From Desulfobulbaceae bacterium (GTDB taxonomy: Bacteria; Desulfobacterota; Desulfobulbia; Desulfobulbales; Desulfobulbaceae), in the NCBI GenBank assembly GCA_030613515.1, contig JAUWLT010000004.1:1-37914 (forward strand): DNA of 37,914 nucleotides, given 5' to 3'. Shown piece after piece: positions 1-8,528 of the stretch; within the stretch, counting starts at the first letter, position 1; each line of letters begins with the position of its first letter. A program made the position numbers and the translations under genes. Below the pieces are notes generated by a model. It ran no database searches. It worked only from the letters and a program-made list of their open reading frames with translations, and was not told the DNA's origin.

Positions 1-102
1 GCATTTGACAGTAAGTTGGATGGGAACTCCATGTGGATTCCCGGCATGATGAGCCGGAAAAAACAGACTGTTCCAAACATGCAGAAAGCCTTTGGCTGCT
101 GA
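1..102 (+). CDS. C-terminal end of an unidentified gene (partial)
   Basis: Frame 1 is open from the first base to a TGA at 100-102, giving 33 codons (ending ...MQKAFGC). The other two plus-strand frames close within about 50 bases. A good terminator hairpin follows about 30 bases later, as expected for the end of a real transcription unit. The tail is too short to assign to a family. It could also be a chance open frame. Confidence 0.4.
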   Translation, partial: AFDSKLDGNSMWIPGMMSRKKQTVPNMQKAFGC

Positions 103-127
103 TCTCAGCTGCTTAAGTATTTTGGAA

Positions 128-163
128 TAAAAAAAGGATCGGCATTTGCCGGTCCTTTTTTTA
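128..163 (+). terminator. Rho-independent terminator, probably bidirectional
   Basis: An 8-bp stem (GGATCGGC/GCCGGTCC, one G-T wobble) closes a 4-base ATTT loop and is followed by a run of T. A run of A precedes it, so it could also stop transcription from the right. It closes the partial gene at the window start. Confidence 0.8.
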
Positions 164-212
164 TTTTGCAGAGAAAAATGTAACCTCTCAAAAATGGTGG
201 TTTTCGGTTTTT

Positions 213-274
213 GTAGGAGCCCAGTCCCTTGGGCGATACAATATCGACAATCGCCCAGGGGACTGGGCTCCTAC
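213..274. repeat. REPIN-like element, copy 1
   Basis: Two inverted units, each headed by GTAG followed by GA and a hairpin of the form GCCCAG-TCCC-CTGGGC. The left unit has one G-T wobble (TTGGGC). The layout (GTAG head plus short imperfect palindrome, in inverted pairs) matches REP/REPIN elements mobilised by RAYT (TnpA-REP) transposases. It lies in the intergenic space upstream of aroB. Confidence 0.8.
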
Positions 275-335
275 AGGGGCAGGCCAATATCCTAACGTAT
301 TGTGAAGTAATAAATAACAGGAGAAAAAAACGACA

Positions 336-1421
336 ATGACAGAAACTCTGGTAACCGTGGGACTAGATGAGCGCAGTTATCCTATTCATATCCGCTCGGG
401 CCTGCTGGCAGATATTAGTATGGATTTGCAGGAGAAACAGTTCGCCAGCCGCTATGGGGTGATCAGTGATGAATATGTAGCCGGCTTGTATGGCGAGAGC
501 TTGCTGCAATCACTGTCAAACGCCGGTATTCAGGCAGAATTGATTACCTTCCCAAGGGGCGAGGAATCCAAAAACCTGCAGACCATCGCCACTCTTGCCA
601 GTGAGCTTGCCAGGCGTGGTTTTGATCGTAGTGATGCCCTCATAGCCCTTGGAGGAGGTGTAACCGGAGATGTAACCGGCTTTTTGGCCTCAATCTACAT
701 GCGTGGCATCCCCTTTGTCCAGGTGCCGACAACCCTGCTTGCCCAAGTGGACAGTTCAGTAGGCGGTAAGACCGGGGTTGATATTCCGGAAGGGAAAAAC
801 CTGATCGGCACGTTTTACCAGCCCAGGTCGGTTTATATTGATACGGACGTGCTGCAGACTTTGCCCCGGGACGAACTGCGGGGAGGGCTTGCTGAAGTCA
901 TCAAATACGGTGTTATCCACGATGCGGACTTTTTTGCTTTCCTTGGCAGCAATCGTGATGCTGTTTTCGATTTGGACCGGAACGTCATTACCCGGCTCAT
1001 TGCCCGTTGCTGTGAGATCAAGGCATGGGTGGTTGAACAGGATGAGCGGGAAGGAGGGCTGCGCAGGATTTTAAATTTCGGCCATACCATAGGACACGCC
1101 GTTGAGGCTGCCTCCAGCTTTCGGATTATGCATGGTATGGCCGTTGGTATCGGGATGTGTGCTGCCGGTGATCTTGCAGTGAAAACAGGCTGTCTGTCCC
1201 GGCAGGACGCACATGAGATCCGTACAATGGTTGAGAGTTACGGCCTACCCGTGTCTGTTCCGGCTGAACTTGACCGGGATGTAATCAAAAAATATCTGCT
1301 AATCGATAAGAAGACAATCGGTGGCCGGGTTTTTTATGTACTGCCTGAGACCATTGGTAAGGTCATTATAACCGATCAGGTACGAAGTGAGGATGTTGAC
1401 TCTGTTCTGCGAAATGCTTAA
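336..1421 (+). CDS. aroB: 3-dehydroquinate synthase
   Basis: The 361-aa product matches AroB in length and motifs. This cytoplasmic, NAD- and metal-dependent enzyme converts DAHP to 3-dehydroquinate in the shikimate pathway. Visible family signatures are the NAD-binding GGGVTGDVTGF, the segment VPTTLLAQVDSSVGGKTGVD, the metal-site region LAEVIKYGVI, and NFGHTIGHAVE with its metal-binding histidines. The ATG has an AGGAG ribosome site about 14 bases upstream. A REPIN lies between it and the preceding terminator, so it probably starts its own transcript. No aroK is adjacent. Confidence 0.97.
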   Translation: MTETLVTVGLDERSYPIHIRSGLLADISMDLQEKQFASRYGVISDEYVAGLYGESLLQSLSNAGIQAELITFPRGEESKNLQTIATLASELARRGFDRSDALIALGGGVTGDVTGFLASIYMRGIPFVQVPTTLLAQVDSSVGGKTGVDIPEGKNLIGTFYQPRSVYIDTDVLQTLPRDELRGGLAEVIKYGVIHDADFFAFLGSNRDAVFDLDRNVITRLIARCCEIKAWVVEQDEREGGLRRILNFGHTIGHAVEAASSFRIMHGMAVGIGMCAAGDLAVKTGCLSRQDAHEIRTMVESYGLPVSVPAELDRDVIKKYLLIDKKTIGGRVFYVLPETIGKVIITDQVRSEDVDSVLRNA

Positions 1422-1486
1422 AATGATGTAGGCTTGATTCCAGGAAGTAAAAATCACAAAAACTTGAGAGTTCAATAAAAGATTCC

Positions 1487-1981
1487 ATGCCGATCTATGA
1501 ATTTTATTGCCGGGACTGTAATACGATCTTTAATTTTTTTTCCAGTCGTATCAATACCGAGAAGCGACCGGACTGCCCGAAATGCGGCAGGAAAGAGTTG
1601 AGCAAGCAGATGTCCACCTTTGCCACCATTGGCAAGGCAAAGGAAGAAGATGGTGATGATCCCCTGGCAGGGCTCGATGAAGCCAGGATGGAACAGGCCT
1701 TTGAGGGACTTATGCGAGATGCTGAGGGGATAAACGAGGACGATCCCCGTCAGATGGCCGGCCTGATGCGTAAATTTTCAGACAAGACCGGTATTTCCAT
1801 GGGTGATCAGATGGAAGAGGCCCTGTCACGCATGGAGGCCGGCGAAGATCCTGACCAGATAGAGCGTGAGATGGGTGACCTGCTGGATTCTGATGATGCC
1901 TTTACGCTTGAATCGATGAAGAAAAAAGTCAGCTCCGGCCCCAGACCACCAGTCCATGATGAGAAACTGTACGAGTTGTAA
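1487..1981 (+). CDS. FmdB-family zinc-ribbon protein
   Basis: The 164-aa product starts with the FmdB/CxxC-CxxC regulatory-protein fold (MPIYEFYCRDCNTIF, then CPKCG at residues 35-39), which forms one zinc ribbon. The remaining 110 residues are acidic, rich in Met, Asp and Glu, and probably helical or partly disordered. FmdB proteins are annotated as putative regulators with no established reaction. The gene is 65 bases after aroB with a weak GAGAG ribosome site, so it may be read from the aroB transcript. The family call is firm; the role is unknown. Confidence 0.85.
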   Translation: MPIYEFYCRDCNTIFNFFSSRINTEKRPDCPKCGRKELSKQMSTFATIGKAKEEDGDDPLAGLDEARMEQAFEGLMRDAEGINEDDPRQMAGLMRKFSDKTGISMGDQMEEALSRMEAGEDPDQIEREMGDLLDSDDAFTLESMKKKVSSGPRPPVHDEKLYEL

Positions 1982-2059
1982 CTATCTGTAATGTTAGCTA
2001 ATATATGGTATGTTTCTGCCCGGTACGTAATGTAGTGATTCCAATACCTTTGGATGTGC

Positions 2060-2131
2060 GTAGGAGCCCAGTCCCCTGGGCGATAAATGGAAAGGTATCA
2101 GTGTCAATCGCCCAGGGGACTGGGCTCCTAC
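2060..2131. repeat. REPIN-like element, copy 2
   Basis: Inverted pair of GTAGGAGCCCAGTCCCCTGGGCGAT units with a central spacer of about 20 bases. Both hairpins are perfect 6-bp stems with TCCC-type loops. It lies between the FmdB-like gene and the SPFH gene. Confidence 0.85.
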
Positions 2132-2257
2132 AACTTTACACCAAGAAGCATACAGGTGTACCCCTGGTTTTCCTGCTGTCAGCAGAATTCTCTTTTGGTA
2201 TCTTGATCGCTCTCCTGTATAATCAAACAACGCAGGTAAATTTTTCCGGAGACAGTC

Positions 2258-3382
2258 ATGGGTGTTGACAATGTAATTTTGCTGGAAGTACTGGAATGGT
2301 TTGATGAAACCGGCCGGGAACTGCTGCACCGGTTGCCGGAGCATGGTTCCGGGGAGATCAAATTTGGTGCTCAGCTGACGGTGCGTGAAAGCCAGGCTGC
2401 CGTCCTCTTTTACAAGGGCAGGGCAGGTGATGCGTTCGGCCCTGGACGTCACACACTGAAAACCGGCAATATCCCGTTGATTACCAAGATTCTCTCTGCG
2501 CCATGGGGCTTGATCAGTCCCCTGCGGGCCGAGGTGTATTTTGTTAACCTCAAGGTCTTTCCTAATCTGAAATGGGGCACTCGTGATCCGGTGGCCTTTC
2601 GTGATTCAGAGCTTGGGCTTGTCCGGTTGCGGGCACACGGAGTCTTTAATATCCGGGTGGTCCAGCCGGTACTTTTTATCAACACCCTGGCCGGAACCAT
2701 GGGTAAATATACCACTGAGCAGATTGAAGAGTATTTGCGGCGGGTGATTGTTTCCCGGCTTAATGACTATCTTGGTGAAACACTGGACACTCTTTTTGAT
2801 CTGCCCGGAAAGTTTGATGAACTGGCAACAGCTTTGAAAGAACGGTTGGTCAAGGATTTTAGCCGTTTTGGTCTTGCCCTGGATGAATTGTATATCACCT
2901 CTATTACACCGCCTGAGGATGTCCAGTCCGCCATAGATGACTCCAGTCGGCTTCGCGTGATCAAGGACATGGATAAGTTTGTCCGCATGAAGGCCGGTAT
3001 GGCCATGGAAAAGGCCTCGGAAGCAGGCGGTGAGGCCGGTGCCGGGCTTGGCATGGGCATGGGCATGATGATGCCTGCCATGTTTGCCGGATCCCAGGCA
3101 GGCGGACAGTCCACAGCAACGGCTGGACCTGTAAAAAATCAGTGTACTGATTGCGGAAACATGATTCCTGCAGATGCCCGGTTCTGCCCCTTGTGCGGGC
3201 ATCAACAGGTTGTTTTGATGCAATGTACAAACTGCGCTAAAAATTTAACCCCTGGAACCCGATTCTGCCCCCGTTGCGGCCATCCGGCCGATGAGAAACC
3301 CTCTGTTATTGTTTGTGTCCACTGTACAAGCGAAAATTTGCCTGAAGCAAAATTCTGTAATAATTGCGGCCGGAAGTTGTAA
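2258..3382 (+). CDS. SPFH-domain protein with three C-terminal zinc ribbons (YdjI/virion-core-like)
   Basis: The 374-aa product has an N-terminal SPFH-like domain of the YdjI or 'virion core protein' type (about residues 25-245), with the typical FYKGRAGDAFGPGRHTL segment. A Gly/Met-rich linker (GLGMGMGMMMP) follows, then three zinc ribbons: CTDCG..CPLCG, CTNCA..CPRCG and CVHCT..CNNCG. SPFH proteins scaffold membranes or large oligomers; no enzymatic site is seen. A GGAG ribosome site precedes the ATG. The next gene starts 20 bases downstream and also encodes zinc ribbons, so the two probably work together. The function is not known. Confidence 0.85.
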   Translation: MGVDNVILLEVLEWFDETGRELLHRLPEHGSGEIKFGAQLTVRESQAAVLFYKGRAGDAFGPGRHTLKTGNIPLITKILSAPWGLISPLRAEVYFVNLKVFPNLKWGTRDPVAFRDSELGLVRLRAHGVFNIRVVQPVLFINTLAGTMGKYTTEQIEEYLRRVIVSRLNDYLGETLDTLFDLPGKFDELATALKERLVKDFSRFGLALDELYITSITPPEDVQSAIDDSSRLRVIKDMDKFVRMKAGMAMEKASEAGGEAGAGLGMGMGMMMPAMFAGSQAGGQSTATAGPVKNQCTDCGNMIPADARFCPLCGHQQVVLMQCTNCAKNLTPGTRFCPRCGHPADEKPSVIVCVHCTSENLPEAKFCNNCGRKL

Positions 3383-3402
3383 CAATTAGCCGGGGCGGAT
3401 CA

Positions 3403-4647
3403 ATGAAAATTCGGGTTGAACAACCCTGTCCGCAATGTGGCGGTCTGATTACCCTGCAGGCTTCAGATCGGTTGCTGACCTGCCCCTATTGCGGGGTACG
3501 AAATTTTCTCCAGGCAAACGGGCCCTTTCGTTATGGACTGCCCGGCAAGGTTGATACCGCAGAACAGGACCGGCTGCTCCATGCGCCGTATCTTCGGTTT
3601 AAGGGCAATATCTTTCTTGTTACGGATGCAGGTATCTCGTACAGGGTAGTGGATACAACCCGGGACGGTTTTCCCATGCCTGGTCTGCCCCCATCTCTGG
3701 GCATGCGTCCCCAGGCCATGAAACTTGTTCGCCTCAATACAGAGAGCCGGGGCCGGTTTCTGCGTTTGAGCGTTAAGGCCAAGGTGATTCTGGACAAGGC
3801 TGCTCGTATCAATGATTTGTCCGGAAAGAGAGGAAATGAGCTGTACCATCGTGCTTATATTGGAGAAAATGTAAGCTTTATTTATCTTCCACTGCTCCGG
3901 ACCGATGACATGCTCGTTGATGCTGTTACAGGTCGGCCACTGGTAGCGCTTGAAAAAATAGCATCATTTCCCCTGAAAGGTGCACCTTTCAATCCGCGTT
4001 GGCAGATCAACTTTCTTGCCACTCTTTGTCCCCGTTGCGGCTGGAGCCTGGATGGTGAGGGCGATTGCCTGGTACTCACCTGCAGCAACTGTGATACGGC
4101 CTGGCAGGTGGGAGCGGCCGGACTTGAGCGTATCTCCTGCAAGATTGTATCAGGCGGGGCTGATACGTCTATATATCTCGGGTTCTGGAAGATCTCCGTC
4201 CATCTGCCCTCCATGAAAATCTGGAGTTTCGCGGATTTTATGGAACGGACAAATCAACCTGGTATTATTCGCAGGCAGTGGCATGATCGGGTAATGAATT
4301 TCTGGATACCGGCCTTTAAACTGCGACCCAAGATATTTCTCCGGGCAGGTCGTCAGGTCACCATCAACCAGTGGCGTCTTGATGATGAGCAGGAGATGCA
4401 TGTCCTGCCCAGCCTGTACCCGGTGACTCTGCCGTCTCTTGAGGCACGGCAGGCGCTTAAGGTCATTCTTGCCGCCTCTGCTGCCAGCCCGAAAAAAGTC
4501 TTCCCCTACCTGCATGGGGCGCATGCTGAAAATATTTCCTCTACTCTGGTGTTCCTGCCGTTTATCGATCAAAACCATGACTGGGTCCAGCCTCAGACCG
4601 GGACAGTGATTGCCAAGAGTATATTACGTTTTGGCAGGAGTCTTTGA
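3403..4647 (+). CDS. Zinc-ribbon protein of unknown function, partner of the SPFH gene
   Basis: The product is 414 aa from the ATG at 3403, chosen over the upstream in-frame start because that one overlaps the SPFH gene and a GGGGCGG purine stretch precedes this ATG. An N-terminal ribbon (CPQCGG...CPYCGV) and a second mid-protein ribbon (CPRCGW...CSNCDT) are clear. The rest is soluble with no recognised domain and no signal peptide. Its tight spacing behind the SPFH/zinc-ribbon gene suggests a shared complex. I do not recognise the family beyond the ribbons. Confidence 0.8.
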   Translation: MKIRVEQPCPQCGGLITLQASDRLLTCPYCGVRNFLQANGPFRYGLPGKVDTAEQDRLLHAPYLRFKGNIFLVTDAGISYRVVDTTRDGFPMPGLPPSLGMRPQAMKLVRLNTESRGRFLRLSVKAKVILDKAARINDLSGKRGNELYHRAYIGENVSFIYLPLLRTDDMLVDAVTGRPLVALEKIASFPLKGAPFNPRWQINFLATLCPRCGWSLDGEGDCLVLTCSNCDTAWQVGAAGLERISCKIVSGGADTSIYLGFWKISVHLPSMKIWSFADFMERTNQPGIIRRQWHDRVMNFWIPAFKLRPKIFLRAGRQVTINQWRLDDEQEMHVLPSLYPVTLPSLEARQALKVILAASAASPKKVFPYLHGAHAENISSTLVFLPFIDQNHDWVQPQTGTVIAKSILRFGRSL

Positions 4648-4651
4648 AAGT

Positions 4652-5233
4652 ATGTCAGGGAAGAGGGAAGAGGGAAAAGAAGTGACGGATGAGGCGGGTA
4701 ACGGTTTGCAGCAGAAATCCGATGAACAGTTCATGCACCAGGCCCTGGATGAAGCCCGGCTGGCCCTGGATGCAGGTGAGTTTCCCGTGGGCTGTGTGCT
4801 GGTGCTGGACGACCATGTGGTTGGACGAGGTCACCGCCGCAACAGTGGAGGTGCACTGTCCAATGAAATTGATCATGCCGAGGTGGTTACCCTGCAAAGG
4901 TTGCTTACCGATCATCCCGGTATTGACTGCAGTCGGGTCACTGCCTATTGCACCATGGAGCCCTGCCTGATGTGTTACGCCGCCATGCTGCTCTCCGGGA
5001 TCCGCAGGTTTGTCTGGGCCTATGAAGATGTTATGGGCGGCGGGACTTCTCTGGCTTTGCAGGGATTGTCTCCTCTGTACAAAGATATGGAAGTTGCATT
5101 GGTACCAGGTGTCCTTCGCCGTGAAAGCCTGACCTTGTTTGGCCGCTTTTTTCAAAATTATTCGTACTGGCAGGGCAGCCGGCTTGCCGATTATACTCTT
5201 GAGCAATGGAATATGGACAGGGAAAAGGAATAG
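4652..5233 (+). CDS. TadA-like nucleoside deaminase
   Basis: A zinc-dependent deaminase of the CMP/dCMP-TadA superfamily. The metal and catalytic motifs are visible as DHAEV (zinc His, catalytic Glu) and MEPCLMC (two zinc Cys). It could deaminate tRNA adenosine-34 or a free nucleoside or base; the C-terminal half diverges from classical TadA, so no symbol is given. The start is uncertain: ATG 4652 has GGAG 11 bases upstream, while GTG 4682 has a GAGG at better spacing. The first dozen codons lie in a 7-bp repeat array (GGGAAGA units), so the N-terminus may be a recent extension. Confidence 0.85.
   Translation: MSGKREEGKEVTDEAGNGLQQKSDEQFMHQALDEARLALDAGEFPVGCVLVLDDHVVGRGHRRNSGGALSNEIDHAEVVTLQRLLTDHPGIDCSRVTAYCTMEPCLMCYAAMLLSGIRRFVWAYEDVMGGGTSLALQGLSPLYKDMEVALVPGVLRRESLTLFGRFFQNYSYWQGSRLADYTLEQWNMDREKE
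4658..4678 (+). repeat. Heptamer array (GGGAAGA type) inside the deaminase 5' end
   Basis: Three consecutive 7-bp units, GGGAAGA, GGGAAGA and GGGAAAA, lie within the first codons of the deaminase gene. Confidence 0.75.
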
Positions 5234-5280
5234 GGGAGGAGAGGCTATGCCCACTCTTTTCCCTTTTCCTTTTCCCTATT
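5220..5280. repeat. Purine-tract inverted repeat (heptamer type)
   Basis: GGGAAAAGGAATAGGGG on the left is answered on the right by TTTTCCC-TTTTCCT-TTTCCCTA, forming an imperfect inverted repeat between the deaminase and radical SAM genes. Its left arm contains the deaminase stop codon. Confidence 0.6.
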
Positions 5281-5297
5281 TTTTTCGAGGAACAATC

Positions 5298-6320
5298 ATG
5301 ACTACTGAACCGGTAGCCCGTACCGTTGATTTCAAGCCTGGTGAGCGCAATGTCTTTTTTCATCTGTTGACAGGATGCAACCTGTCCTGCAAACACTGTT
5401 ATATAAATCCTTCCCAGCATGGAACGGCTACTTTACCCCTGCAGACGGTGCTGAAATGGTTAAAGCTCTTTGCCAGGCCCAAGCAGGATACAAATCTCAT
5501 CCTGCTTGGCGGTGAGCCCACCATGCATCCGGATCTTGCCGCGATTATCAAGGCGGCAAAATCCATGCGCTTTGGTGTTACCGTGGACTCCAACGGTTAC
5601 CTGTTCCATGACCTTCTCGACCGGGTGACCCCGTCGGAACTTGATTTTTTAAGTTTCAGCCTGGACGGTCCGGACGCAAGAGTCAATGATCCTCTCCGGG
5701 GTGAGAATGTCTTTGCCGTTTGTACGGAAAACCTGCAAAAGGCCGTGGCCCTTGGCTTTCGCACCAGCCTGATCTATACGGTTTCCGCTCGTAATATTGA
5801 TCATCTCCACCGCATGCCTGCCCTTCTTGCAGCTCTTGGTGTTCAGCGATTTTTTATTCAGGTCATTGGGTTGCGCGGTAAACCGGCTGCCGGAAAGCCG
5901 GAAAAATGTACGGAGTGGCAGGTGGATCGGCAGCACTGGCTGGACATAGTACCGCAGGTGGCCCGCGATGCGGCCGGGGCCGGCATTCATGTCACCTATC
6001 CCAGGGTTTTTCTTGAGCCGGAGGATGAGTTCCAATGTGCCGGCCGGGTGGCGGAGAATTATTTTATTTTTCCCAACGGTCGGGTGTATCAGTGCCCGCT
6101 CTGTGAAGACTATCCCATTCACAGTTTTTTCATTGAGGAAGACCTTCTCATCAAGCGCGACGGGCTCAACGAAGATCGTTTTTTTACTCTGGATATCCCG
6201 GAGGGCTGCGTAATGAATAAGCTGCTGCAGCCCGATACTATAGACTATCTTCCTGACGGCAGTCCCAGACACCGGATTTCCTGCTGCCTGCTGAAACAGG
6301 AAATGGGGCCTGTAGGCTGA
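5298..6320 (+). CDS. Radical SAM protein with SPASM-like C-terminus
   Basis: The product is 340 aa from the ATG at 5298, which has a CGAGGAA ribosome site; upstream in-frame starts overlap the deaminase gene. The SAM-binding [4Fe-4S] motif is CNLSCKHCY near residue 29, followed by LGGEPTMHPD and LSFSLDGPD, typical of peptide- or cofactor-modifying radical SAM enzymes. C-terminal cysteines (CAGR..., CPLCEDYP, and a late CC pair) suggest auxiliary Fe-S clusters of the SPASM/twitch type. No precursor peptide gene was found nearby. The substrate is unknown. Confidence 0.88.
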   Translation: MTTEPVARTVDFKPGERNVFFHLLTGCNLSCKHCYINPSQHGTATLPLQTVLKWLKLFARPKQDTNLILLGGEPTMHPDLAAIIKAAKSMRFGVTVDSNGYLFHDLLDRVTPSELDFLSFSLDGPDARVNDPLRGENVFAVCTENLQKAVALGFRTSLIYTVSARNIDHLHRMPALLAALGVQRFFIQVIGLRGKPAAGKPEKCTEWQVDRQHWLDIVPQVARDAAGAGIHVTYPRVFLEPEDEFQCAGRVAENYFIFPNGRVYQCPLCEDYPIHSFFIEEDLLIKRDGLNEDRFFTLDIPEGCVMNKLLQPDTIDYLPDGSPRHRISCCLLKQEMGPVG

Positions 6321-6464
6321 GCATGAAATCCATTACGAGGTTTGTAGCTCTGCGGTATCACATACCATCAAACTGTAAGTTGACACAGGTGCCTCATATT
6401 AGCGCAGTTGTTTCCGTTCGCTATAGCACCATTATGCGGGCGGGATCAACTGCGTTAAGATGGG

Positions 6465-7721
6465 GTGCCTGTGACGGCTTACCTGAGCATGGCTGAAGAT
6501 CTGCAGCATATATACGGTCTGGCTCTTGAGGCCCATGAGCAGAAAGATTTTGACCGGGCTGTGGAACTCTATGGACGGATTCTTGCCCGGTTCCCGGATG
6601 GTGATCTGGTTCTCTACAACCAGGGACTGGCCCTGTATCAGCTGGATCGTTTTGCAGAATCGGCTGCCGTCTTTGCACGAGCTGCGGATATTCGAGATGA
6701 TGACGCGGATACCTGGTTCAATCTCGGTTTGGCGTTGAAACAGGACGGCCGGCACCCTGAAGCGCGGCGTGCCTATGAACGCGCCTTAAATCTTGCCTCC
6801 GATGATGCTGATATCATATTTAACCTTGCCAACTGCTGTCGTGAAGGCGGCTATCCAGAGCAGGCGGCTGCATATTACGATCAGCTTTTGAATATTGAGC
6901 CTGACCATGTTTCCTGCTTGAATAATTTTGCCTATCTTTGTCATCTGCAGGGAGAATATGGGCGGGCTGAAGAGCTTTATAATCGTTTTCTGAACCTGCG
7001 ACCCGATCATCCGGGCGCCCTTCATATGCTTGCCGCCCTAAGCGGTACGGCAGATGACACACCTGCAAACGAGTATATTCGAGAGCTGTTTGATCAGTAC
7101 AGTGATACCTTTGAGCAGAGCCTGGTGGGAGAGTTGGAGTATCGCGTACCGGAGTTGCTGTTTGACCTTTTAGATCGTTATGATCCCAGTAGTTCAGGTT
7201 ATGAAAATTGTGTTGACCTGGGCTGTGGTACAGGGCTTGCCGGGGTAATTTTTAGTCCCCTGTGCAACCGGTTGACCGGTGTTGACCTGTCAGAGAAGAT
7301 GGTTGCCGTTGCTGCTGAAAAGGAAGTGTATGACACACGTGTAACTGCGGATGTGGTTCAATTCCTGCTGCAGGGTAACACGCAATATGATCTGTTTATC
7401 GCCGCTGATCTCTTGACGTATATGGCGGATCTTGAACCGCTGTTCCAGGCAGTCTCCCAAAAGAGCCTTCCAGGCAGTCTATTTGTTTTTTCCACCGAAC
7501 ATGGTGAGGATCCCGGCTGGCAGGTACGGCCCACCGGACGTTTTGCGCATTATCCAGACTATATTGCTGGAGTTGTCAGGAAATGCGGTGGGAAAATAGT
7601 TTGTACGCAAAAGGCCGACCTGCGCAGGGAAGGGGCCGCATGGATTGCCGGAGATATCTATCTGGCATCATTTAATCTGGCCGGAGCAGGCTGCAAAGAA
7701 ACGGAAAATGGTGATCAGTAG
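6465..7721 (+). CDS. TPR-repeat SAM-dependent methyltransferase
   Basis: The 418-aa product has five or six tetratricopeptide repeats (about residues 12-190), followed by a class I methyltransferase domain with motif I VDLGCGTGLAG and the acidic motif LTGVDLSEKMV. Such fusions usually methylate a protein bound by the TPRs, but the target cannot be read from sequence. The start is ambiguous among GTG 6465, GTG 6471 (GGGG 5 bases upstream) and ATG 6489. The TAG stop lies inside the GTAG head of a REPIN. The 144-base gap upstream holds no clear gene. Confidence 0.85.
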   Translation: MPVTAYLSMAEDLQHIYGLALEAHEQKDFDRAVELYGRILARFPDGDLVLYNQGLALYQLDRFAESAAVFARAADIRDDDADTWFNLGLALKQDGRHPEARRAYERALNLASDDADIIFNLANCCREGGYPEQAAAYYDQLLNIEPDHVSCLNNFAYLCHLQGEYGRAEELYNRFLNLRPDHPGALHMLAALSGTADDTPANEYIRELFDQYSDTFEQSLVGELEYRVPELLFDLLDRYDPSSSGYENCVDLGCGTGLAGVIFSPLCNRLTGVDLSEKMVAVAAEKEVYDTRVTADVVQFLLQGNTQYDLFIAADLLTYMADLEPLFQAVSQKSLPGSLFVFSTEHGEDPGWQVRPTGRFAHYPDYIAGVVRKCGGKIVCTQKADLRREGAAWIAGDIYLASFNLAGAGCKETENGDQ

Positions 7722-7797
7722 GAGGCCAGTCCCCTGGCCGAAAGAGCTGTGAGTATGATATCTCAGTCTCCAATCGCCCAGGGGACTGGGCTCCTAC
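7718..7797. repeat. REPIN-like element, copy 3, containing both convergent stop codons
   Basis: An inverted pair of GTAG-headed units. The left unit reads GGCCAG-TCCC-CTGGCC rather than GCCCAG-TCCC-CTGGGC, a compensatory pair of changes that keeps the stem intact. The GTAG at each end provides the TAG stop of the flanking convergent genes, the methyltransferase (+) and tatC (-). Confidence 0.85.
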
Positions 7798-8528
7798 TTT
7801 TCTTCTTTCTTTTTCTTTCCCGAAAAAACCCTGCTCGCAATAATTCCAGCTTCATATAATCCAAACAGAGGAAAAGAGAGCAGGACCGTTGCAGTGATAT
7901 CACCTGCAGTGAGCAGGAAAGAGAGAACGACAATGGCTATGTAAAAATATGTGCGTTTGGCTTTGAAATGGCCATGTTTGACAAGCCCGGTTGCCGAGGC
8001 CATGACCATGAGAAAGGGGATCTCAAAGGCAATGGCAAAGGCAAGCACTAACCGTGCGACAAAGGTGAGATACAACCCTAATTTTGGCATGGGTTCCAGA
8101 TTGGTGCCTGCATAACTCATGAAAAATGCCAGGGTCTTGGGCAGAACTATAAAAAATGAAAACAGTGCACCGGCAGCGAATAATCCTGTTGCCCAGAATA
8201 TGATTTTGCGGGCAATGCGTTTCTCATTGTCCAGCAGTCCCGGGGAGACAAACATCCATATCTGGTAGAGCAGGTAGGGGGAACTGACCAGGATCCCGAC
8301 CAGCAGGGCCAGTTTGATATAGGAGATAAAGGCCTCGGTCAGCTTGGTATAGACCAGGGTCTTGAGAGTTGGGTCGGCCAGGAACAAAGGCCTGGTACAG
8401 AGTCCTGCTATCGGGTCAATGAACAGATAGGCCACTACTGTGCAGATTGCAATGACCAGGAAGGAACGGGTCAGCCGCTTCCTCAGTTCCTCGTGGTGGG
8501 GCCGGAAATGTTCAAACGCGGTAATCAT
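7794..8528 (-). CDS. tatC: Sec-independent protein translocase TatC
   Basis: The 244-aa inner-membrane protein has six predicted helices and is the signal-peptide receptor of the twin-arginine translocase. Family marks include the N-terminal HHEELRKRL segment and SPYLLYQIWMFVSPGL before helix 3. It overlaps tatB by four bases (ATGA), so the two are translationally coupled. The pathway fits the twin-arginine signals seen here on NapA and on the ferredoxin near 21.6 kb. The TAG stop falls inside a REPIN. Confidence 0.96.
   Translation of the reverse strand: MITAFEHFRPHHEELRKRLTRSFLVIAICTVVAYLFIDPIAGLCTRPLFLADPTLKTLVYTKLTEAFISYIKLALLVGILVSSPYLLYQIWMFVSPGLLDNEKRIARKIIFWATGLFAAGALFSFFIVLPKTLAFFMSYAGTNLEPMPKLGLYLTFVARLVLAFAIAFEIPFLMVMASATGLVKHGHFKAKRTYFYIAIVVLSFLLTAGDITATVLLSFPLFGLYEAGIIASRVFSGKKKKEEK

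Noticed and set aside
2233-2249. Identical 17-mer CAGGTAAATTTTTCCGG also at 26155-26171
   Set aside because: Only two copies, in unrelated contexts (before a start codon and after a stop codon), with no symmetry; it may be chance or a repeat scrap.
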